A program made the position numbers and the translations under genes. 64,000 bases of DNA from Caenorhabditis elegans (lineage: Eukaryota > Nematoda > Chromadorea > Rhabditida > Rhabditidae): contig NC_003283.11 of the NCBI RefSeq assembly GCF_000002985.6, positions 2,728,001-2,792,000 of the forward strand, written 5' to 3'. The notes below the pieces were generated by a model that saw nothing but the letters and a program-made list of their open reading frames with translations, made no database searches and had not been told where the DNA came from. Numbering within the stretch: position 1 is the first letter of the stretch; the number at the start of each line of letters is the position of its first letter. This document shows positions 54,836-64,000 of this stretch, one piece after another.

Positions 54836-57800
54836 TTACGCACTGAGTGTGAGCTTGGCTTGTGACGTGGCAGCTCCCTTGTCGTTTCTGATGACGATCT
54901 GGTACTCTCCGGCGCTGTCGGGCGTGACTCGAGCCAGCTCGAGAATGGCACGCTTGCCGTCACGTGAGATCTGCAAAATGTTTCAATAATTTCGTCGGCT
55001 GCTCATTCAAAAATCGACATACCTTTACGTTGTTAGACGCAGAAATTGGTTTTCCCTTGAATTGCCACTGAACAGTTGGCTCCGGATTTCCGTCCACCTC
55101 GGCGCTGAATTTGACAGTGTGTCCTTGTCGGGCAGAGATGTCGGAAAGTTTTGCGATAAAATGTGGAGAGTCGGCGGCGGCCTTGTCGGACGATTGATAT
55201 GATGCAGATCCACCACGGGAAATCGTCGACTTGGCGATTCTTCCGGATCGTGCTGAAACGTTAGGCTAAGCGGGGGACTTGGCGGTGGTGGAAGGGGGCT
55301 TTGATGTTACAGCAGGGTTCATTATAAATAATAAGCAATGGTGGGTTATAGAAAAAAAAACTCACGAGTCAAAACCAAGTTGGCAACCGATGAAGCCTTT
55401 CCGGCTGGATTGCTAGCTTCAACCTTGTACTCTGCAACATCTTCATTTCTCGCTGCAGATATCCTCAGGATGGCTTCTCCCTTCGATTGGGAAATCTCAT
55501 ATCCGTCGGCGTGTTTCACGGGCTCATTGTTTCTATACCATCGGATCGTCGGATCAGGGAATCCGGAGAACTGTGCACTAAACTGAGCACCCTTTCCTTC
55601 ATCGACAACGATGGGTTGAATCTGGGATGTGAATCTTGGCGCTTCGTACCGTGGTCCTTCTTCGGCACCCTTTCCGGTCTTCTGGAGGTTTACGTTGAGG
55701 CGAGCCTTGCAGCGAGCCTCTCCGACTCCGTTCTTAGCAACAATCTCGTAGATTCCGGCATCGGTAGAGATGATGTTCGAGAACTTGAGCTTGTAGGCGC
55801 CTCCTTCCTCGACAACTTGGAATCGATCGTCATTTGGAAGAGGTTGTCCATCCTTGAACCATTGGATTGTTGGCTTTGGTTCTCCTCCGATTTGGCAGGA
55901 GAACTCAGCTGGACCATTCTGTTGGATTCTGAGATCGTTGAGACGCGCCGAGAAGTCTGGAGCCTTTCCTTGTGTGGTTGGTGGAGCGACAGTAAGATTG
56001 GCTAGAGATTCAACGGTTCCAGCGGCGTTCTCCAGTCGTACTGTGTATTCTCCGGCGTGGGAGTTTTCAAGGCGACCGATGTGAAGGCTGGAGTTTGTTG
56101 GAGTGGTAGTGATCTGAAATTTGAAACAGTTGCAGAATCCAAAAAAAATTTCAACAAACCAAAGTTCTGAAAGTGCTCTTAATCTCCTTTCCGTCCTTAA
56201 GCCAAGTGACCTTGACTGGAGCGGCACCGGCAAATTCGATAACAAACTTGGCGGCTTTTCCAAGTTCTCCTTGCAGTGGTTTCAACTGCTGGGAGATTGT
56301 CGGTGGAGCTTGCTTAGATTGCCCGATCTTTGTTGGTTGTGGCTGGAAATTCTCATATTAGAAGACTACTACAAAAATGTTTAGAAGAATCATTCCGACA
56401 TCAAAACACGAGCTAAACCCAATCAGAAAAGTTTAAACATGCCAACCCGAATCATATGAAAGCCAATGATCCTTTCGCGGCGCGGACTTCTCGGGCTGTA
56501 CTCCAACCGCTGAACTTGTGAGAACGAGTCAGCAGTCTCCACAGAAAGGTAAACCTGAACAATAAAGAAAACGATCACAACAAGACATAAACATCAAGAC
56601 AGACGTCAGAAGAAGTGGATTCCTTGTGCTCTCGATATGCCTGGTAGGTGAGGCGACTCTGATTCGAAGCATATGAAGATGTGTACTCAGAAGATTCATG
56701 CACAACATTCGAAATACTCTGCAAATGACATTCAACGGTACAAGACATTCAGGTGAGTACAACTACAGAATAGTACAAAGACAGGTTAGTAGAAAAGTTG
56801 AGAAAAAAAATTGAACTATCTGAATCTGAAATTACCTTGTTGCTGATTCTTGTCTCCTCAATAACAGGCTTTACCACTGCTGGAGTCTCCTTCAGATCTT
56901 TTTCTCTGTCAACGGTGAAGTGATCTCCCTTGATGCCAGTCTTTGGAAGTTGTTGAGTCTGAAAAGGGGTAGAAATGCATCGTGAAGGATGGATGAGGTT
57001 GGTGGGTTGATTGTGATGATGCTTACTGCAATCATGAGATAAAATAAGCTTACCTTAAGCTGAACCGCATCCTTGTGAACAATTGGCTCTTCCTTTGGCT
57101 GTTCTGGCTTTTGTTGAATCTCCTTGATCTTTGCCTTTTCAGTCTTCAGCTTCACCTTCTCACCGGCCTCCAAGTCCTTTCCACGTGTTGGCTTTGCGGT
57201 CTTAAGCTTAACTTGATCTCTGGCTGGAACGTCGAGCTCTGGCGCTGGAGTTGGAAGTTTCTTGAAGCGACCTTCATCGGCTCCTGGCAACTTCGACGTA
57301 CCATCCTGTCCGGCCCAGTCGGGTCTTTCCCATCCGACCTCTTGTTGATCTTTTTCTGGGATGGCCTTGAGATTGACTCGTTCCATTTCTTCAACTGGTG
57401 GTTGATACTTCTCAACTTTACCAGCTTTCAAATTGACTTCCTCGAGCTCCATTCCCTTGAATTGTGGCTTCTGAAGCTCGACGTAAGAAAGCTTATTGTA
57501 GAAGTTGTCGTCGCGTGGGCGTGTGAACTTCTGAATAAGCTCCTGGGACTCCATTGGTTCGATCGGGCTTTGGGCTCTTTCCACGTGCATAAGTTTTTGA
57601 GCATCTGGTTTTGGAGCAGCCTCAAACGCTGGGCCAAGAGATCCCAAAGTATCACGTTGCCACTGCAACTCTCTTTCTCTCAACTCATCGGATGTCTTGA
57701 AGTTAGCCGGTCTCAACTTGGTCTGTCTGAAGTCATCGTTTTGGAAGATGTCGAGGGTAGCAGTAGAAATTGTTTCTCCTTCGGTGTTTCTAGCAATCGC

Positions 57801-60800
57801 AACAACTTCTCCAGCGTCTGAGATTCTGGACTTGCTGACGGTAAGATAGTGAAGACCGTCGAAGTTGAGCTTGAAGCGGTGTCCATGGAGACATTGGTTT
57901 CCATTGATGAACCAGGTGACCTTTGGTCTTGGATATCCAGTTACAGCGCATTCAAAGCGAGCTGGCTGATTCTCTGTGACTTGAAGGTTTCGGAGTGGAA
58001 TAGTGAACTGTGGTGCCTGCTTTTGTTTTGGCTGCACAGCTCCTCCTTGTTCACTCCAGTAGATGTTCTTGTTGTCCTTCTTCACATTGCTGACTCTCAA
58101 GCCCTGTGGCATCTGGCTATCGGTGATCACATGAGAAGCTCCCTGGCACGCCAACTTAGCGCTGATCATAGTTTGACCATGCCGGTTTGTGGCGACGCAG
58201 TGATATTCTCCAGTGTCATCTGGAAGAGCATACAGAAGATCGAGGCAAGCGAATCCAAAGTCGAGAGTTGATCGGAAACGATGTCCAAGAAGAACTGGCT
58301 TCTTGTCCTTGAACCATTCAACTTTGAGGTATGGATCGTTGATTGGTGCGACTTGGGTCTCGAAGCGGCAGAACTCTCCTTCCAAGACTCCGATGTTCTG
58401 AAGTTGAGTACGAAACTCTGGAGCGCGCTTGTCACTCTCGTTGTAGATGTCATTGGCGGTGAGCTGAAGTTTAGCTTGAGAATGTTGTTTGAAGTGAGAT
58501 TCCAGGGAATCTTGTTGGTTTCCATGAGTTTGAGAAGTGTAGTCCAAAGATGGTCTTGGAAGAACTGTGATCTTCGTCTTGGAACGAGCCTCACCCTTGT
58601 CGTTACGGACGACAAGTTCGTAATCTCCATTGTCTTCTGGGTAAGCATAAAGAATATCCAGGCTGACAAAGCCAAACTCGAACGTTGGCTTGAATCTACT
58701 GGCTTCTGGAAGTGGTGCTCCATTTCTGAGCCATTCCACATGAAGACGTGGGTCGTTGATTGGAGTGACACGACATTCGAGGTGGATTGAATCTCCTTCC
58801 AAAATGTTTTCAACACTGTCAACGAGTTGTTGAACGACTTGTGGAGCATCAATTTGAGTGGATGACTCGACGGCAATCTTTCCGACAGATGTAGCGGACC
58901 CCTTGACGTTAGTGGCAACACACTTGTACTCTCCAGCATCGGCGGCAATGAGATGCTTGATGAGAAGAGTGGCAACTCCAAATTCATTTGTGCAAGATAT
59001 ACGATTGGAGTATGGGATCGGATGTCCATTATGCTCCCATTGAACTCGGAGAGTTGGATCTCCAATTGGCTCCAAAACACACACAAACGCTGTAGCATCG
59101 GCCTCGTTGAGCTGTCCAAGATCGGTGAGACCTTGAGAGAAGGATGGTGCTGGATAGTCGACGGCTGGAAGATTGAGATCCTCCTTCGGTCTATGAATCC
59201 AGTCCTCGAGCTCTGTGATGCGCTCCTTGCGCTCTGCAGTGCTCTGCCATTCGTATGAGACACCGCCACCGCCGACGACCTTGAGCTCTGTGGATACTTC
59301 ATCAGATCCATGTTGATTGGTGGCACGGCAAGTCCAGGTTCCAGAGTCTTGTGGTTCGGCTGGTGTCAGTTGAAGAACCACGAAACCGAAATCATGGATA
59401 GCCTTCATTCTGTTAGTGTGATTCACTGGTTGCCCATTGTGGAACCACTCGATCACCAGTCTTGGATCAGCAACTGGAGTGACTTGGCACTCCAAGTGAG
59501 CCTGTTGTCCTTCTTGCAACTCTGGTGGTCCTGCAAGTGCCGACGTGAACTTTGGTGGTCCATGATCAGCGTCTGGAGCATCTTCACGAGCTGGTCTTGG
59601 TGCTTCAATCTCGGCAATTCGTCTTCCCGCGTTTGCCATGCGTTCTGGAAGTTGAGTGGCACTGATGATTCCTTCTTTAGGTGTGCAGGTAAGCTTTGTC
59701 GAGGTGACTGCCTCTCCAACACGGTTCACAGCACGACAAATGTACTCTCCGTTGTCTTCTGGATATGTTGGGCTGATCTCAAGAACGACGTACCCAAAAC
59801 TGTTGATAGTCTTGATACGACTTCCATTCTTCAATGGGCGACCATCATGGTACCATTGAACCTGAAGCTGATTGTCATTGACTGGCTCGTAACGAGCCGT
59901 GAAATGAGCACGTCCGCCCTCCTCAGTTTCAACTGGAGCCGAGAGTGGCTCAATGAAGACTGGTGTAGCCTCCTTAAGCTCTTGCTCGATTTCTTCAGGG
60001 CGTCTTCTTAAGTTATCCTCGAGAATTTCGACGGCCTTCGCCTTCTGTTCATTCTGTGGCTGAAGAATAAGACCAGAGCTCTCGGAAACTTCGAAACTTG
60101 TAGAAGTAGATGCTTCTCCCGAGTTGTTCGAAACTCGGAAAGTATACTCTCCAGCATCGTGTTTCAGTAGATGCAAAATGTCCAAAACAGCGAATCCGAA
60201 GTCGTGAACCATCTTGTATCTATTTGAGTGGAAGATCGGTTGACCATCCTTGAGCCATTCCACCTTGATCGAGGGATCAGCCACTGGAGTGAATTGGGTT
60301 TGAAGATGAGCACTTCCTCCCTCTTCCAACGCTCCCTGGACTTGAAGAGCGTTGACGATAGCTGGAGCCTCAAACTGTTGATCTGGGCGCTCTTCTGGAG
60401 CAGGTTTTCCAGCTTCAATCTGGCGAATACGATCAAGTGATTGTGGCTGGAGAGAGTCTTGAAGGATAACTTCCTTTCCTTGAACTTCAATCGTTGCTGT
60501 TGAGACAGCTTCTCCAGCTGCGTTCTTAGCAACACATTTCCATTCTCCAGAATCTCTTGGTTCGGTTTGAGCAATATCCATGATCACCCATCCAAAATCA
60601 TTGATCATCTTAACACGAGACGACGCAGACATTGGCTCTCCATTAAGGAACCAGTTGATCGTAAGAGTTGGATCATCGACTGGTTCGACAGTAGCTTCAA
60701 AGTGAGCTGGTTGGTTTTCCACGAGACTTCCCGGGCTGGTGAGCTGTTGGATGAACCGTGGTGGACCCTTTGGCTCCGGATCGGCTTCCTCAAGCTTTTG

Positions 60801-63800
60801 CTTTGGCGCCTCGATTTCTTGAATACGCTTCCAGCTTTCTTGATGTTGCACGTCTCCGAGAATTGCATCCTTTCCATGACACTTGAGCGTGGCAGATGAC
60901 ACAGCTTCTCCTTCTGGATTCCAGATACGAAGTTGATAGACACCTTCGTCTTCCGGATAAGTGTAGGCAACATCGAGAGTGCAGATTCCAAAGTCTTGTT
61001 GAATGGCGTACTTTGATCCATGAGCAAGTGGAACTCCGTTTCGAATCCATTGAACTTGAAGTCTTGGATCGTTGACTGGAGTGATGAGTGCCTCAAAGTG
61101 AACGTGGTCTCCTTCATTGCACTCCTTATCATCAATCTGCGTGGTGATTGCTGGATGGTCATATACTGGAGCTGGCGCTTCCGGTTCAGCTTCCTTTGGA
61201 GCTTCCAGAATCTGGATGCGTTTCCATGATTCTTCATGACGAGTGTTTCCAAGAATCGGTCCAGTTCCGGCTACCCGGATTGAAGCGGTCGACACAGCCT
61301 CTCCTTCGCTGTTGGTAATTGTAAGAGTGTACACTCCATTGTGATCTTCATTTGCTGAGGAAATGTCCAGTGTAGCCCATCCAAGTTCATGTTTAGTCTG
61401 CACCAACTGTGAAGCTCCGAGTGGCTGGCCGTTCTTCTGCCAAACAACCTTAAGTTCTGGGTCTCTAGCTGGCTGGAATGTAGATTCCAGGTGAAGTGGG
61501 ACTCCTTCTGGAACATTTTCAGCCGACTCCAGTTGAGTAAGGAAGTTTGGTTTCTCCTTTTGAACAATTTCCTCAATTTCCTCGACGATCTTCGGAGCCT
61601 CAAGCTCTTGAATACGCTCCCATGAAACTGGGTGCTGCGAGTCGTACAAAATCTTCTCGTAGCCAGCAGTAGTCACGGTCGCAGATGTTGAAGCTTCTCC
61701 TTGAGTATTCCAGGCACGGCAGGTGTAAACACCAGAGTCGTGTGGGAGGACGTGAACGATGGTGAGGATTGCGTTTCCGAACTCATACTCTTGACGGAAA
61801 CGGTTTGCATTTCGAAGTGGAGTTCCGTTAAGGAGCCATTCGAGACGAAGATGTGGATCTCCAGATGGTTCGACGAGTCCATGAAGAGTGACAGTTTGTC
61901 CTTCTCCAACATTTTCGTAGTTTTCGAATCCTTGAACCCATTGAGGTTTCTCGTATTCTCTTTCAGGTGCATCAAGTCTTGCGTACTTGTCGATAGCCTC
62001 GAGCTCTTGAATCTTCTGAAGAGACGCTGGATGAGAAGTATCCAGAAGAAGGCCTTCTGATCCTTGAACTCCAACATTCGCAGATGTGACAGCGTTTCCA
62101 CTGTCGTTCCAGGCCTTGCAAGAGTATACTCCGGTATGTCTGGCGTACACTGGAGCAATTCTCAACGAGACACATCCAAAGTCGTTGCTGGTTGAGATCC
62201 AGTTAGACTCCATCAATGGCTGATCGTTATAGAACCATTGAACTCGAAGATTTGGATCATTGACTGGGACAAGACGAGCCTCGAGAAGAGCAACAGATCC
62301 TTCAGGCAGATCTCCGACGGACTGAAGCGGTTGAACGAAGGATGGCTTCTCATAGACCGGTCCTTCCGGCTCGGCGCCTGGAGCTCTTGGAGCTTCGATC
62401 TCTTGAATTCTCTGCCACGATTGCTCGTGTTGAGTGTCTCCAAGAATCGCGGCCCTAGTGGTACACGACAGCTGTCCAGATGTTCTATCTTCACCTTCAG
62501 AGTTCTTGACAACGACGCTATATTCTCCAGCATCTTCTCCAAGTGTGTATTGAAGATCCAAGGAGACAAGTCCAAAATCGTTGCGTAGGATTCTGCGAGA
62601 AGACGCAGAGAGTGGATTTCCGTTGAGATACCATTGAACAGATGTTTTTGGATCCGAGAACGGAATGAACTGGGCTTCAAAGTGAGATGGCTGTCCTTCA
62701 ACCACTCCATCAAGGCTATGCAATTGGGTGACAAACTTTGGTGGTCCGTGCTTGACATCAGGCTCCTCCTCTCCAGGGGCTCTTGGAGCTTCGATGAGCT
62801 GAATCTTCTGCCATGATTGTTCGTGTTGAGTGTCTCCAAGGATAACAGCGTTTCCAGTTACAGTGAGCTGAGCTTGAACTTCAGCGTCTCCCTTGGCATT
62901 GCTTGCCTTGACTGAATAGACACCGCTGTCTTCTGGAACAGTGTGAGCAATGTCCAGTGAGATGTATCCGAAGTCGGTAGTCAACTTGAATCGGTTAGAG
63001 TTCATCAATGGCTGACCATCCTTGAACCATTGGATTCTAAGGTTTGGATCCGTTTGTGGAGTGACCTTGGTCTGGAAGTGAGCTGATTGGAATTCCATTC
63101 TATCGATACTGTCGAGTGGCTCAATAAATTGTGGAGCATCATGCTCAGCATCAGGCTTCTCCGGTGCTGCAGCTCGTGGTGCTTCAAGTACTTGAATCTT
63201 CTGCCAACTTTCTGGGTGTTGAGAATCGGTGTAGATAGTTCCACGTGGCAAAACTGTGAAGTTTGCGATGGTCTGTGCCTCTCCGAGGGAGTTTCTGGCA
63301 ACACATGCCCATTCTCCAGTATCCTGCGCAAATGCGTACAAGATGTCAAGAGCGACATATCCGAAATCGTGACGAGTACGGAAACGATGTCCATTGGCAA
63401 GTGGTTGTCCATTGTGGAACCATTGTACTGTGAGCTGATTGTCGTTTGTTGGCTCCACTTGTGCTTCCAAATGAATTGGAACTCCTTCTTGAAGCTCTCC
63501 AAGGGAGGAATTGAGCTGAGTGACGAACTTTGGTGCAGTCTTTTCTGGCTCAGCATCCACTGCCTCTAGCTTCTCACGGTTTTCAATTTCTTGAACACGC
63601 TTCCAGGAAGCATCATGCATGGTATCAAGAAGAAGTGATTTTCCTGCGGCACACTTGACTGTGCATGAGGTGGCAGCTTCTCCGAATGCTGAAACAGCTT
63701 TGCAAGTGTAGACACCTGAGTCTTCTCCGTACAACGCAAGAATGTCCAAGTTGACATAATCAAAGTTTCTTGCTGGCATGAATCTTGAAGCTTCTGGAAG

Positions 63801-64000
63801 TGGCTGACCATTTCTTGTCCAAGTGACTCTCATTGTTGGATCGTTAACTGGAATCAAGCGGCACTCGAGACGAATCGATTGTCCTTCTTGAGCATCTTCC
63901 TTGTCAGCCAGGTTCTCAGTGAACGTTGGTGGCTGGAATGTAAGTTCCGGCGTTGGTTCACGCTCATCCACACGGTTCTCGATTTCTTGAATCTTCTGCC
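54836..64000 (-). CDS. ketn-1: Kettin, C-terminal two thirds (5' end outside window)
   Basis: Exons are 64000-57054 (open to the window edge), 56958-56836, 56718-56605, 56554-56447, 56342-56160, 56113-55366, 55252-55023 and 54970-54836, all in phase; the stop is at 54836-54838. The large exon encodes 16 Ig domains joined by linkers of about 35 residues with the repeated motif SWxxIQxxEA. This regular Ig-linker pattern is the hallmark of kettin, an actin-binding I-band protein of invertebrate muscle. After Ig 16 comes a charged K/E/P-rich stretch (KVKLKTEKAKIKE). Three short exons of unique sequence follow, then four closely spaced C-terminal Ig domains, the last ending TLSA. Most Ig domains keep the Cys-Trp-Cys core and DSGxYxC strand F; the 17th to 20th lack several of these cysteines. 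C. elegans kettin has 31 Ig domains as I recall, so 20 are in view. Confidence 0.93.

Noticed and set aside
56892-57053. C-terminal extension of the giant kettin exon into the next intron
   Set aside because: There is a clear AAG/gtaagc donor at 57054, and the next exon (from 56958) continues in phase; the read-through sequence is intron.
57075-63569. Many long antisense open frames opposite kettin
   Set aside because: They are shadows of the strongly biased coding strand. They show no domains, and the sense strand has clear Ig motifs.
1-64000. A new multi-gene defence, toxin-antidote or biosynthetic system
   Set aside because: All multi-exon genes fit known chemoreceptor, SDR, secreted-protein or kettin families. 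No gene pair with toxin-antidote layout and no cluster of unknown enzymes was seen.

Overview
The window reads as nematode nuclear DNA, from Caenorhabditis and most likely C. elegans chromosome V. The evidence is short introns with TTTCAG acceptors, an AT-rich background full of short palindromic elements, nematode-only chemoreceptor families, and a kettin gene. The species and chromosome are inferred from recalled biology, not from a search. Exon coordinates below were derived by hand from splice sites, reading phase and comparison of paralogues inside the window.

Layout. 0.5-2.1 kb: one str-type chemoreceptor (+). 2.7-3.1 kb: a small single-membrane-span protein (-). 4.2-14.4 kb: four tandem five-exon chemoreceptors of the Srg superfamily (-). 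17.0-29.3 kb: an array of srx-type chemoreceptors (-) with three apparently intact genes, two copies carrying one small frameshift each, and one deleted relic. 30.2-31.6 kb: a fifth Srg-type receptor (-). 33.9-41.8 kb: four tandem short-chain dehydrogenase/reductases (-), all with TGxxxGxG and YxxxK motifs. 43.9-45.5 kb: an srh-type receptor (+). 46.3-51.2 kb: two tandem srj-type receptors (+). The second srj gene carries an internal duplication, a minisatellite and a 1-nt insertion. 51.4-52.8 kb: a small secreted nematode-specific protein (-). 54.8-64.0 kb: the 3' part of kettin (ketn-1, -), with 20 Ig domains visible and the gene running off the right edge.

Biology. The left three quarters is chemosensory and detoxification-type accessory sequence: fast-duplicating receptor families, partly decayed, mixed with one NAD(P)-dependent SDR cluster. 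Several SDR and secreted-protein promoters carry TATA and GATA-type motifs that fit gut expression. Kettin is a conserved sarcomere protein and marks the edge of the array. Non-coding space is dominated by repeats: a palindromic element family with GTAGCGCCAGTGGG ends, GC-rich islands in the AT-rich background, 10-bp minisatellites and long inverted repeats.

I did not find a convincing new biological system. The most unusual items are a signal-peptide-like mini-ORF captured inside a transposon copy in an intron, a perfect 34-bp hairpin next to a receptor gene, a tRNA-like pol III element, a splice-donor shift that would rescue a nonsense codon, and the rearranged srj gene.
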